DNA of 64,000 bases, from contig JABDDN010000001.1 in assembly GCA_013287585.1 (NCBI GenBank), positions 117,893-181,892 of the forward strand, given 5' to 3'. Below, one piece after another: positions 52,698 through 62,369 of the stretch (positions within the stretch are counted from its first letter, which is position 1; the number at the start of each line of letters is the position of its first letter). The notes beneath the pieces were generated by a model. That model was not told the DNA's origin, ran no database searches, and saw only the letters and a list, made by a program, of their open reading frames with translations. The translations under genes and the position numbers were made by a program. Origin of the DNA: Nitrososphaerota archaeon (GTDB taxonomy: Archaea > Thermoproteota > Nitrososphaeria > Nitrososphaerales > Nitrosopumilaceae).

Positions 52698-53912
52698 TCA
52701 AGCTAATGTTTGAGTTTCTTTCATTTCTTTTGTAATAAATATCCGGTACCAAATTTCTAAGGCTAGAATTGATATGAGACGATTCAAGTATCTTACATCA
52801 CCGTCATCTTCAATCTTTTCGAAAGCTTTTACCACCCAATCATAATTAATAATCTTGTTATGAAATATGTTTGAAGATTTATTTAATAGATAGTTTTGGC
52901 AAATATTTTTTCCATGATTCTTCCAGTCAAAAAATAAGCTTGGAGAGAAACCAAGTTTTTCATTAGAATGTCTTACACCTAGCCTTTCAGTAATTTTTCG
53001 TAGGATCAACTTGCCTATCTGTTTTCTATGATCATATTTTTGTTCAATAGGAAGTTGTTGAGCAAAACGTATTACATCAGTATCCAAGAAAATAGAGGCC
53101 CCTACAAGATTGTAATGATTGTAAATGGCTCTTCCTGTTGGAATGAAGTCATAAAGAAGCTTTCCATTAAAATCAGCTAACATGACTTGTTGTAGTGGAG
53201 ATAAAGGATTAACAAATGAATGTTTAAAATATCTGTACATTTCATTCCAATCAAATTTTATTTTATTGCCAAAAAGTTCCTGTTGATCTGGAACCCAATC
53301 TCTGTTGTGACACTCTAGGTATTTCTTAACTCTGATTATCCAGCTATCTCTATCTTTTAGTAATTTGAGGAATTTATCATATCTAAAAGTATATCCTCCA
53401 AAAAGTTCATCTGCACCATCACCAGTCACAAGAGTTTTTCCATGTCTTTTTGCTTCTTTTGCAACAAGGTGAGAATAAGTATTCCATCTTGGTTTTTTTG
53501 TAACAAATATTATCTCTGGCATGTTAGCAAACAAGGATTCCATGTGAAGGATCTTAAAATCAACTTCAAATTTTTCTGCAATTTGTTTTGCTATTTTGGA
53601 TTCATCTACAGCATCCTCGAAAACAGCGCAAATAGCTAAAATTTTACGTTTAGGAAAGACCTTGCGCAACAACGCTAAACATAAAGTAGAATCTATTCCA
53701 CTACTTAATGAAACACAAATTGTTCCATCTATTTTGTCCAAACTTCTCAAAATTGATTTTTTTAAAAGATTTTCACTTTGATAACCTTGTGGATCTGATA
53801 TTTTTTGTTTAAAATTCTGCCAAGTAGCGGGAGAAATTAGGGGCTTATCAAGAGGATTATATCTAATAGTTAAAAAATTACGAATTTGAATTTTGTCAGG
53901 CTTGATATTCAA
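52698..53912 (-). CDS. Asparagine-synthetase-like amidotransferase without glutaminase domain (copy 2)
   Basis: A 404-aa paralogue of the protein at 47977: loop SLSSGIDST (about 68-76), SGDGADELFGGY-type motif (TGDGADELFGGY) and the shared DWVPDQQELFG. The glutaminase domain is again absent. The Gly-to-Ser change in the loop (SSGID rather than SGGID) is allowed in active AsnB members. The start is TTG at 53912. The second nucleotide-sugar dehydrogenase begins 149 bp away on the other strand, so this pair is divergent while copy 1 overlaps. Confidence 0.85.
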   Translation of the reverse strand: MNIKPDKIQIRNFLTIRYNPLDKPLISPATWQNFKQKISDPQGYQSENLLKKSILRSLDKIDGTICVSLSSGIDSTLCLALLRKVFPKRKILAICAVFEDAVDESKIAKQIAEKFEVDFKILHMESLFANMPEIIFVTKKPRWNTYSHLVAKEAKRHGKTLVTGDGADELFGGYTFRYDKFLKLLKDRDSWIIRVKKYLECHNRDWVPDQQELFGNKIKFDWNEMYRYFKHSFVNPLSPLQQVMLADFNGKLLYDFIPTGRAIYNHYNLVGASIFLDTDVIRFAQQLPIEQKYDHRKQIGKLILRKITERLGVRHSNEKLGFSPSLFFDWKNHGKNICQNYLLNKSSNIFHNKIINYDWVVKAFEKIEDDGDVRYLNRLISILALEIWYRIFITKEMKETQTLA

Positions 53913-54061
53913 TTATCTCACCAATTTAGACGATAAGTATGGGTCATTATGTTTCTATCATCAATTTTCAACTTAAAGCTCAAAAACATGACGTTACAAA
54001 AATCTGTTTAAAAATAATTAGTCCTTAAATAATGCTCTTTAATAGAATAAAACTGTAAAAT

Positions 54062-55396
54062 TTGTCTCTTCGATCAAACATTATGAAAAAACAGCAAATA
54101 ATTGCAGTTTATGGATTAGGAAATGTTGGCGGTCCTTTAGCTGCAGCATGGCTTAGAGCAGGAGCTAAAGTAATTGGGGTAGATATTTCTGAAAAACTAT
54201 TAACTGAAATAAAAAATGGTAATTCGCATAAAAAGGAACCATTTATTTCTATAACATTTACAAGTGGATTAAAAGCTGGGAATCTGTCACTGAATTCTAA
54301 TGGAGTATATGCATCAAAACAATCTCATATCAAAATTATTGCAGTTCCAGTTGGATTGAAAAAAAACAAAATTGATCTTGATGCTCTTATTTCTGTAACA
54401 AAGGATATTGCTAAAGGTTTGAAAAAAAATGACGCTGTACTTATTTCACCATCTTTGCCTCCAGGAACAACAGAAAATACTATATTGCCAATTCTAGAAA
54501 AGTATAGCAATCTTAAAGGAGAACGTGACTTTTATCTTATTTACAACCCCGAACGAATCTTTGAAGGTAGGGCATTACAAGATATTGAACAAAACTATCC
54601 AGCTATTGTTGCAGGTCTTGGAAAAAAAAGTGAAGGCTTTGGAGAAGAACTATTGGGAATTATTTCAAAAAAAGGTGTTTTAAAAATTTCATCTCTTGCA
54701 AACGCAGAAGCTGAAAAATTATTTGAAGGAGTTTATAGAGATGTAAATATAGCTTTAGCAAATGAACTGGCAAATTTTTGCGAACATACAGGTGTAAACT
54801 ATTGGGAAGCAAGAAAAGGTGCAAACTCTCAACCTTTTTGTCATTTACATTATCCAGGAACTGGTGTAGGTGGTCTGTGTATACCAGTTTATCCTAGATT
54901 TGTTATTAACAAAGCAGTAGAATCTAAAATTCCTCTTAAAATGGTAGAATATGCAAGAACAACAAATGATTTTATGCCAAAAAAATGCGTAGCTGATTCT
55001 ATAACATTACTCCTTAAACATAAAAAAAATCTGAAAAAATCAAAGATAGCAGTTTTAGGTTTAGGATTTAGAGGAGAAGTTACTGATTCTAGACTTTCTC
55101 CAACTTATACTGTAGTAAAGGAATTTCTAAGAAAAGGATGCAAGGTCGAAGTGCATGATCCATATATCATAGCAGATAAACTTCTTCCCACACAGGTGAA
55201 ACTTTCTTCAAACATATCCAAAGTAATTGATCATGCTGATTTGATCTTCATTTCCTCTGATCATAAACTATATTCTAAACTAACTACTAATGCATTTAGA
55301 GAAGCAAAACGCCCACTCTTAATTTTTGATGGTAGAAACATCTTAAATAAAGCTAATTTCAAAAACGCTTCTATACTTACAATTGGTATGGGATAG
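54062..55396 (+). CDS. Nucleotide-sugar dehydrogenase (copy 2)
   Basis: A 444-aa enzyme of the UDP-glucose/GDP-mannose dehydrogenase family. The NAD site is VYGLGNVGGPLAAAWLRAG (about 15-33), the catalytic Cys in GVGGLCIPV is C273, and the C-terminal domain has LGLGFRGEVTDSRLSP. It is only distantly similar to the copy at 46602, so it likely uses a different sugar. The start is TTG at 54062, with AT-rich TTTAAAAATAA upstream as a possible TATA element. Confidence 0.9.
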   Translation: MSLRSNIMKKQQIIAVYGLGNVGGPLAAAWLRAGAKVIGVDISEKLLTEIKNGNSHKKEPFISITFTSGLKAGNLSLNSNGVYASKQSHIKIIAVPVGLKKNKIDLDALISVTKDIAKGLKKNDAVLISPSLPPGTTENTILPILEKYSNLKGERDFYLIYNPERIFEGRALQDIEQNYPAIVAGLGKKSEGFGEELLGIISKKGVLKISSLANAEAEKLFEGVYRDVNIALANELANFCEHTGVNYWEARKGANSQPFCHLHYPGTGVGGLCIPVYPRFVINKAVESKIPLKMVEYARTTNDFMPKKCVADSITLLLKHKKNLKKSKIAVLGLGFRGEVTDSRLSPTYTVVKEFLRKGCKVEVHDPYIIADKLLPTQVKLSSNISKVIDHADLIFISSDHKLYSKLTTNAFREAKRPLLIFDGRNILNKANFKNASILTIGMG

Positions 55397-55442
55397 TATA
55401 TCTTAAATTATATTTGGTAAATTCATACCAAAACAATATGAA

Positions 55443-56159
55443 TTATTCTTTTATGTATTTAACAAACACGCTTTTGATATTTTCCATCTTTAACTTTTCA
55501 ATTTTTTTAAATTTTAATGATTTGCAAAGTTCATTGAATTCCTTAAAATGAATGTGTCTAACATGAAACACATCAGCAGCTCCAGATGGAACTTCCATTG
55601 ATTGTTTCAACATTTCTTGTGAATCTATAGCGGGATCATTTTCTATATGCTTCATCATTCGCCTTGTTTTGCGTAAGGCACGTTTTATGAGATTTAGTTT
55701 ATCATCATCTATCCAGAAAATTGCAACTCCATTTTTTTTCAAAACTCTTTTAGTTTCGTTCAAAACAGTGATGGGTTCAATAACATGATCAAAGGACGTT
55801 GCAAAACATACGAAATCAAAAGAATTGTCTTGAAACGGTAAATGCTCGCCTATGGATCTCAAAAGTATGATTTTCTCATCTGATTCGTATTTGCCAAATG
55901 AAATTAGTGGATCAATTCCTACGGCTATGCTGATCTTGTTATTATCTTGTAGATATGAAGGGACGCTTGGACCACAACCAACATCCAAAACACTGCCGGA
56001 AAAAGAACAAAACTCTTTGAAAATCTTAACATCATGTCTTGCTTTTACAGAACAATTCAAGTGGGGAAATTTATTGTAAACTATTTCTCCATTGTTTTGT
56101 AATTTTTGCCAGGTATTTAGCAAATTTTGATTAATATTATTTTTTTCATCGGTTGACAT
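55443..56159 (-). CDS. SAM-dependent methyltransferase
   Basis: A 238-aa class I methyltransferase: GSVLDVGCGPSVPSYL (motif I, about 53-68), VGIDPL, and FDFVCFATSFDHVIEP (motif IV region). The rest of the fold is complete. The substrate is unknown; a glycan or a lipid-linked intermediate is plausible from the locus. Confidence 0.85.
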   Translation of the reverse strand: MSTDEKNNINQNLLNTWQKLQNNGEIVYNKFPHLNCSVKARHDVKIFKEFCSFSGSVLDVGCGPSVPSYLQDNNKISIAVGIDPLISFGKYESDEKIILLRSIGEHLPFQDNSFDFVCFATSFDHVIEPITVLNETKRVLKKNGVAIFWIDDDKLNLIKRALRKTRRMMKHIENDPAIDSQEMLKQSMEVPSGAADVFHVRHIHFKEFNELCKSLKFKKIEKLKMENIKSVFVKYIKE

Positions 56160-56393
56160 TAGATTAACAACTCATGTGAATCGTATATCGTTTTCATATT
56201 TTGTTAATAAAGCATATTCTATTATTGTGATTATGTTGAACTTTTGTTGCATTTTTATTTTCATTCTTTTTATTAATGAATTTGAATCATTAGAAGAATC
56301 AGTCATGCAATTTCTTATTTTTCGCGCTTATATTTACATATTGAATACTTCTCAATATTGTTCAGAGCTTTGAATTGCGATTCATTTTAGAAA

Positions 56394-57563
56394 TCAATTT
56401 TTTGTCAATTTCTTTTGTGTTATGTGATCTACACTGATTAAGTAGATTGTTTCAGAAGCAGGTGCTATGACAAGAGACATTGCAACTCCATTGAGACTCC
56501 ATATTTTGCCAAGTATTATGATCGTACTAATCTGTACTGCAATGTATATTATAGAACCTATTAGTACGATTCTACTTTTTTCATTTCCCAAAAATTTCGA
56601 AATATAAGTAAGGTTAATGGTAGCAGGGATTATAGATAAACTTACAATTTGAAACATTTCTACAGCTTCGACGAATTTGGGAAACAGTATTGGTAAAATT
56701 GATGGGGATAGTGTAACACCAAGTAAAGCAAGAATACTGGCAATGATCATAGTAATTTTCTTGAGTTTTTTGTTAGGATTGCCACTTGCATCATGTGGAA
56801 GCATGTAGTTGAAGGCTATACCAGGTATGATGCCTAAAAGTGAAATAAACTGTGCTCCTAATTGATAATTTCCTAATAATGCAAAACCTAGCATAGGGGC
56901 AATGATCAACTTATCAGCTGTTGTGCTAAATGTTCTAGTAATATCCATAATATAGCTGTTGATAATAAAACCTAAACGAGACTTTATTAAAGAAAAATCA
57001 ATTCTCGATCCTTGAAATCCTCGATAAATTGTGATGGAATATGGAAAGAATGACAATGCTATTCCTAGGATTATACCATTAGGGCCAATGATGTGATAAA
57101 GGAATATGGCTAATCCCGCAGCTAAAATTTTCTCAGTAATTAAATAAATTGAATATTTTTTGTATGCTTTACGACCTAATAATTCGGCAGTAACTAATCC
57201 AAAAATTACATTACCTATTACATACAAACTAACACTTATGTTATTAAAAATAAAAAAAAGTATTATTGCTATTATTGTTGATGCTACAAGCGAAATAAAA
57301 TAAGTTGGTGCTTGGATTTTTACGTCTTTTGCAGTATAAACCAAAAGAGTATTTCCAGCTCCAAAAAAAGAAATTATAATTCCTATTCCAGAAATTGCTA
57401 TAAAATAACTAATTTCGCCATAATGTACTGTACCTAATAATCTGGCTAGATATAACCAAAAAAGCCCAAATATTATATTTGAAATTATGGTTGCAAGCCC
57501 AAAAGTGGTTAAACCCTTGAATTTTGTAAAAATATTTTTAATTTTATCTACACTATTTGTCAT
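56394..57563 (-). CDS. Wzx-type polysaccharide flippase (MOP superfamily)
   Basis: About 389 aa with 12 or so hydrophobic segments and the MOP-superfamily start LATIISNIIFGLFWLYLARLLGTVHYGEISYF. It would flip lipid-linked oligosaccharide across the membrane. The ATG at 57563 is chosen; a TTG at 57572 is possible. Its start overlaps the stop of the upstream GT-C gene by 11 bp, so the two are co-transcribed. Confidence 0.85.
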   Translation of the reverse strand: MTNSVDKIKNIFTKFKGLTTFGLATIISNIIFGLFWLYLARLLGTVHYGEISYFIAISGIGIIISFFGAGNTLLVYTAKDVKIQAPTYFISLVASTIIAIILFFIFNNISVSLYVIGNVIFGLVTAELLGRKAYKKYSIYLITEKILAAGLAIFLYHIIGPNGIILGIALSFFPYSITIYRGFQGSRIDFSLIKSRLGFIINSYIMDITRTFSTTADKLIIAPMLGFALLGNYQLGAQFISLLGIIPGIAFNYMLPHDASGNPNKKLKKITMIIASILALLGVTLSPSILPILFPKFVEAVEMFQIVSLSIIPATINLTYISKFLGNEKSRIVLIGSIIYIAVQISTIIILGKIWSLNGVAMSLVIAPASETIYLISVDHITQKKLTKN

Positions 57564-59112
57564 ATTGATCAAATTTGTTATAATCTATAGAATATACCTT
57601 CAGATGATATTTGTATCCACTATCTTCTGAATCAAATACTTTTACAAGAAAAGGGTATTTTTCATCATGGTAAAATACGTCATTGAGGAAATTGGGTCTA
57701 TTCTTACCTCCATCTACTATGAGATGTGTAAGACCTTTACTCTCTGACGATTCAATGTATTTATTTAGAGAATTAAATCCTGCAGTTGATATGGTCGTAA
57801 CATGAAATTTCACGGAGGAACTAAGAACTGGCCATTTTTCAGGAATCTGGACTGGTGTTAAATAACTGTCTTCAGGATAATAATCATTTGTTGCCCCAGT
57901 GATCCGAGTTATTTTTTGTGCAAGACTATATGCCTCACGTTGATGCTCATAATCTGTCTGCTTTACATCTAAAAAAGCTATGGATGATAACAAGATTCCG
58001 CCAATAACTAGTGTCAGAACCATGTTGTGCTTTTTGAATTTTTCAACAAAAGATTTGATCGTAAAAATGGAAATTACACAAAATAGAGGATATAAAACAT
58101 AAAGATAACGGGTTTCTTGTATTCCCATTGCGTATACGTAAAGAGGAGGTAATGATAAAATAATTATTAGAATCAGAATCATTAGTAGATTGCGATTTTG
58201 TTTCTTCATTAGAAATATGCCAATTGGGACAAAAAACACAAAAATTGGGATCATTACCCAACCAAGATACTTAAAATAATTTTCTATACCATTAATCACA
58301 AACAGGATTATTCCTATTATGCCATTTCCCTTTTGAGATGAAAACAATGTTGTATTATGTACACCAGCGTTGAAATTACCAGTTAATCCATCATAACCCA
58401 TTGCTTGAATTCGTAAATATGCCATTGGTAATATTACTAACAAGAAAATTATTATTGCTATAGAATATCTGCCTATAATTTTAGCATTCTTTTTTTCAAG
58501 TATGAAGTACAAAACTGATAATGCTACAAATAAAAAGAGACCTTCTGCACGTACTAGAGAAGTCAGTGCCGCTATACCAAATGAGAGATATCTTATTTTT
58601 GTATGGGAACTAAAAAATAGAACAAGAGTAAAAGTTAATAAGAAAAAATAAAGTGGTTCAGTAATTCCTAAAACTGAATTTTGAATTATTCTGGGTTCAA
58701 ATGCAAATATTGCTGCTCCTGCAAGTGAGTAAGGTTTACTAACAAATTTGTTGCATAGGAGATAAACTGGAATTATTGTCAGTACAGATAGGACAACAGA
58801 AACGATTCTTTGTAGAATCATGTAATCAAGATAATTGTTAAAATGAAAAATGGAGAAGAAAAACGAAAGAAACATAGGCCAACCATTATTGGCAAAGGAA
58901 AAGTTAGTAGGTAAATGACCTAATATGCTTACATCATTAGCATACAAAAAATAATCATTTAGTGCATCAAGTGTTAGTGGAACATCATATGGAAAATAAT
59001 ACAATCTAAGCGACAGTGCAATAATCCCAATTATTAGAAGGGAAAGTACAGTGTCTATCCGACCTTGAAATTGTGTAGAAATTCTTTTAATTTTACGCCA
59101 ACTAAGAGTCAT
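57553..59112 (-). CDS. GT-C membrane glycosyltransferase (ArnT/PMT-like, GT39/GT83 type)
   Basis: A 519-aa protein with about 10 membrane segments in the first 380 residues and a soluble C-terminus. The first loop has DVPLTLDALNDYF, where the catalytic Asp and following acidic residue of GT-C enzymes are expected, and the second loop has FAFEPRIIQNSVLGITEPLYF. Such enzymes use a polyprenyl-phosphate sugar donor, which the GT2 protein at 59201 could make. The start is ATG at 59112. Confidence 0.78.
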   Translation of the reverse strand: MTLSWRKIKRISTQFQGRIDTVLSLLIIGIIALSLRLYYFPYDVPLTLDALNDYFLYANDVSILGHLPTNFSFANNGWPMFLSFFFSIFHFNNYLDYMILQRIVSVVLSVLTIIPVYLLCNKFVSKPYSLAGAAIFAFEPRIIQNSVLGITEPLYFFLLTFTLVLFFSSHTKIRYLSFGIAALTSLVRAEGLFLFVALSVLYFILEKKNAKIIGRYSIAIIIFLLVILPMAYLRIQAMGYDGLTGNFNAGVHNTTLFSSQKGNGIIGIILFVINGIENYFKYLGWVMIPIFVFFVPIGIFLMKKQNRNLLMILILIIILSLPPLYVYAMGIQETRYLYVLYPLFCVISIFTIKSFVEKFKKHNMVLTLVIGGILLSSIAFLDVKQTDYEHQREAYSLAQKITRITGATNDYYPEDSYLTPVQIPEKWPVLSSSVKFHVTTISTAGFNSLNKYIESSESKGLTHLIVDGGKNRPNFLNDVFYHDEKYPFLVKVFDSEDSGYKYHLKVYSIDYNKFDQYDK

Positions 59113-59200
59113 TTTAAAACAATATAATTTTTGGTGCCATCAAAATTAAATCATCACAATGTATCTAAATACACAAGTAAGTTAACAGTCATAACACATT

Positions 59201-60082
59201 CTATGAAGTCCTTTTTAAGCTTCGGCTTATACTAAACAGGACTACTGCCATTAATAAAAACATCAGACCTATTAATGTTGTACCAACGGAGATTAAAGTG
59301 GATGGTATTGAAAAATACCTAGTTTCATTGAACAATGATATTGTCGTAATGGCGAAAATCATCCCTATTGTCATAAGAACCAAACCTGGGATTCCAAGAA
59401 ATCTAAGAGGATGTCGTATTGCAATTAATTCTATAAGAGATGAGACCACTTCAGCTGAATGTGAAACTGGATTCTTGGTAGATGTTTCAGATCCTGTATC
59501 ATAAAGTACTGTGACTTTTTCTTCAGTAATTTTTAATCCTTTTGATGATGCATCTATTAAAATTTCTGAATCTGCACCAAAACCATCTGTCTGAATTGTT
59601 ATTGTTTCGATTGCTTTTCTTGAATAGGCTCTAAATCCACTCTGTGTGTCTCTGAAAGAAAGTTCAGATGCAATATTTGCCATTTTATCCAGTACTTTGT
59701 TGCCTATTTTTCTATAGGAAGGCATTTCATTATTGTTATCAAATCTGTTTCCTATGACAATATCAAAATTTTCCTCAAGAATAGGGGATAATAATTTTGG
59801 TATATCTTCTGGTAAAAATTGTCCATCACCATCAATGGTTACAACAACATCTGCACCCAATTCTTTCGCACATCTAAAAAGAGATTTCATGGCAGCTCCT
59901 TTTCCCAAATTTTTTTCATGTTTTATCACGGTTGCTGCTGCATTTTCTGATCTTAAAGCTGTCTTATCAGTAGAGCCATCATCACACACCACAACCTTAT
60001 CAACATACTTCAAAGTCCTTTTGATGACATCTGCTATCATTGATTCTTCATTATATGCTGGGATGCACGCAATTTTCAGCAT
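59201..60082 (-). CDS. GT2 polyprenyl-phosphate glycosyltransferase with membrane anchor
   Basis: A 293-aa protein. The GT-A domain has PAYNEESMIADVI, VVCDDGSTDKTALR and VVTIDGDGQFLPEDIP (metal-binding Asp residues), followed by two C-terminal hydrophobic segments (about 225-250 and 257-282). It fits dolichol-phosphate mannose or glucose synthases. Its product could serve the GT-C enzyme upstream. The start is ATG at 60082. Confidence 0.9.
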   Translation of the reverse strand: MLKIACIPAYNEESMIADVIKRTLKYVDKVVVCDDGSTDKTALRSENAAATVIKHEKNLGKGAAMKSLFRCAKELGADVVVTIDGDGQFLPEDIPKLLSPILEENFDIVIGNRFDNNNEMPSYRKIGNKVLDKMANIASELSFRDTQSGFRAYSRKAIETITIQTDGFGADSEILIDASSKGLKITEEKVTVLYDTGSETSTKNPVSHSAEVVSSLIELIAIRHPLRFLGIPGLVLMTIGMIFAITTISLFNETRYFSIPSTLISVGTTLIGLMFLLMAVVLFSISRSLKRTS

Positions 60083-60212
60083 GAATCGAAATTCATTTTC
60101 ATCTTAAAATGTTTATGCCTTCTTGTTAGGTTATAATGATAAATAGATCACATCTTGAACATGATCTGCAAGTCATATTTGGATAATATACTTAGTAGAA
60201 AAATTATAACAT

Positions 60213-61283
60213 TTAGTCAAAAAACCTTTTGAGCAACGAGACAATTATCTTGCTTGACTCTCCATTTCCATAAGGACTACGCTTATTTATCAACTTAGGA
60301 TTCTTTATAGTTTGTTTCATTACTTTCAATATTCTATTTTTCGATGTTCCAACTACTTGTGAAAAACCATTTTTAACAGATTCTGGTCTATCTGTAGTTT
60401 TTCTTACAACCAGAACTTTTTTTCTTATTAATGGTGAGGTAGCTTCTTCCTGAATTCCTCCTGAATCGGATACAATAAACATGCTATTTTTCATTAGTTT
60501 TAAAATATCAAAGTATCCAACAGATCCTAGAAGTTTGATATTTTTATTTTCAGTTATTTTAGTAAGGAGATTGAACTGACGAAGTCTTTTTAATGTTCTT
60601 GGGTGTACTGGAAAAACTACTTTTATTTTTGTGTCAATTATAGCAGATAGTACATTTTTCATCACATTTTCATTATCTACATTCTCAGCTCGGTGCATTG
60701 TAAAAAGTACAAAATCATCTTGACTAATTTCTAAAGTAGATTTTTTCTCTGCTAATTTCATGTATAATTTTATTGAATCCATGACTGTATTTCCAGTTAC
60801 AAAAATTTTACCGTGAACCATTTCATTGATTAGATTTTTCTTAGAGTAAGATGTAGAGGCAAATAGCAATTCAGATATGTGATCTATTTGAATTCGGTTG
60901 TGTTCTTCTGGCATTCTCCAATCAAAACTACGTAAACCAGATTCTACATGATTTACTGGAATTCCCATCTTTAGTGCACAAATTGCACCAGCTAGAGCCG
61001 TGTTTGTATCTCCTTGTACCATTACTGTATCAGGTTTTATTTCACAAAAGACCGTATGTAATTTTGAAATTATTTCTCCAATCTGTACTGCTGGGGATTG
61101 TTTACTAATTTTTAGTTTGTAATCGGGCAACGGTAAATCTAATTCTTTGAAAAACCTCATACTAAGGTCAAAATCATAATGTTGACCTGAAAATACTACG
61201 CTGCTATTACCTTTCAATTCTTTGATTAAAGGAGCTAATTTGATAATTTCCGGCCTTGTACCAGTTATAATCGCTACTTTCAT
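60213..61283 (-). CDS. wecB: UDP-N-acetylglucosamine 2-epimerase, non-hydrolysing (WecB)
   Basis: A 356-aa protein with IITGTRPEIIKLAPLIKEL at the N-terminus, then VQGDTNTALAGAI, VESGLRSFDWRMPEEHNR and SDSGGIQEEATSPLIRKKVLVVR. This is the full signature of WecB, which interconverts UDP-GlcNAc and UDP-ManNAc. The two dehydrogenases in the locus could oxidise its product to UDP-ManNAcA. It begins at 61283. Confidence 0.94.
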   Translation of the reverse strand: MKVAIITGTRPEIIKLAPLIKELKGNSSVVFSGQHYDFDLSMRFFKELDLPLPDYKLKISKQSPAVQIGEIISKLHTVFCEIKPDTVMVQGDTNTALAGAICALKMGIPVNHVESGLRSFDWRMPEEHNRIQIDHISELLFASTSYSKKNLINEMVHGKIFVTGNTVMDSIKLYMKLAEKKSTLEISQDDFVLFTMHRAENVDNENVMKNVLSAIIDTKIKVVFPVHPRTLKRLRQFNLLTKITENKNIKLLGSVGYFDILKLMKNSMFIVSDSGGIQEEATSPLIRKKVLVVRKTTDRPESVKNGFSQVVGTSKNRILKVMKQTIKNPKLINKRSPYGNGESSKIIVSLLKRFFD

Positions 61284-61346
61284 TTACTCATAGAAAAATT
61301 TGATGGGCTATATATTCATGTAATTCTTCTCTAATGTATTAAACAA

Positions 61347-62339
61347 TTAAAATCTCGCAGAGCTTTCTATGTTTTCCCTATTTTCTTGGAACCATTTGTA
61401 TATCACTTGTAGTGCTTGAGATACCTCTGTTTTTGGGTCGTATCCTATTAGTGCTCTGGCTTTATCTATAGAAGCTCTTCTACGAATAATTCTGTCCCAA
61501 TTCCTTCGTTCAGTAAATTCTATTCCGGCAGAATTCTCTGTTATTTCATTTATGGTCTTTGCAAGATCTATTATTTTGGTTTCCTTGTTGGATGCCAAGT
61601 TTATTGCTTGACCAATGATCTTGGGATTTGTTCCCATTCTTAATAGCCCATCTACTATATCTTCCACATAAGTAAAGTCTCTGGTTTCTTCACCCGTTCC
61701 TGTGATAGGCAGTTTTTTGCCATGCATTGCCCAGTACATAAAATTAGGTATTACGTTTCTATATGCTCCTGGAATCTCGCCAGGACCAATCACATTGAAA
61801 AATCTGGCAATTACAATTGGCAGCTTGTAAAAATCTGCGTAAAAATTACAATATACTTCACCTAAAAGCTTGGTTATTTGATAAGGTGTATCCAGATGCA
61901 ATGATATGAAATCTTCGGTTAAAGGTAATGGTGCCTCGCTTCCATATACAGAACAACCTGAAGATGCAAAAACGACACGCCGTGGCTTGAGCATTCTACA
62001 GTATTCTAGTACCTTTAATGTTCCCTTGCCATTTACCTCTAAATCAGTTTCAGGATGATCTACTGAATTTTGATTTGCAAAGTGAGCTGCAAGGTGAAAT
62101 ACAAAATCTGGGTTAGTAGAGAATGCATGTCGCATAATTTCTTCATCCAAAATGCTTCCCTCAATGAATTTGACCCGTTTATCATTTGGTATATTCCATT
62201 TCTCTGCAGCAGACAAATCATCTAAGACAACTACTTGCTTTACATTCTCTTTTAACAGCGCTTTAGTAAGATTAGTACCTATAAGACCTGCTCCCCCTGT
62301 AATCAATACTGTTTTACCAGCATAATCTGGGAAACTCAT
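61347..62339 (-). CDS. NAD-dependent sugar epimerase/dehydratase (third SDR)
   Basis: A 330-aa extended SDR with VLITGGAGLIGTNLTKALL, FASSGCSVYGSE and the active-site YQITK (YxxxK), and a TGTGEETRDFTYVEDIVDGLL block near the sugar site. It most resembles UDP-glucuronate or UDP-glucose 4-epimerases. It begins 30 bp downstream of the glycosyltransferase on the same strand and may be co-transcribed with wecB. Confidence 0.87.
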   Translation of the reverse strand: MSFPDYAGKTVLITGGAGLIGTNLTKALLKENVKQVVVLDDLSAAEKWNIPNDKRVKFIEGSILDEEIMRHAFSTNPDFVFHLAAHFANQNSVDHPETDLEVNGKGTLKVLEYCRMLKPRRVVFASSGCSVYGSEAPLPLTEDFISLHLDTPYQITKLLGEVYCNFYADFYKLPIVIARFFNVIGPGEIPGAYRNVIPNFMYWAMHGKKLPITGTGEETRDFTYVEDIVDGLLRMGTNPKIIGQAINLASNKETKIIDLAKTINEITENSAGIEFTERRNWDRIIRRRASIDKARALIGYDPKTEVSQALQVIYKWFQENRENIESSARF

Positions 62340-62369
62340 ACACCTAATTTTTTAGGAGCATCTTTTAAA

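Noticed and set aside
56176..56373. A 65-aa plus-strand frame between the methyltransferase and flippase genes
   Set aside because: The region is very AT-rich, the peptide is dominated by Ile and Phe as random AT-rich sequence would be, and no promoter or conserved motif is seen. The gap is 234 bp and otherwise shows nothing.
60145..60167. A 6-bp inverted repeat (AGATCA/TGATCT) upstream of the GT2 gene
   Set aside because: The arms are short and AT-rich enough to occur by chance, and no matching copy was noticed elsewhere in the locus.
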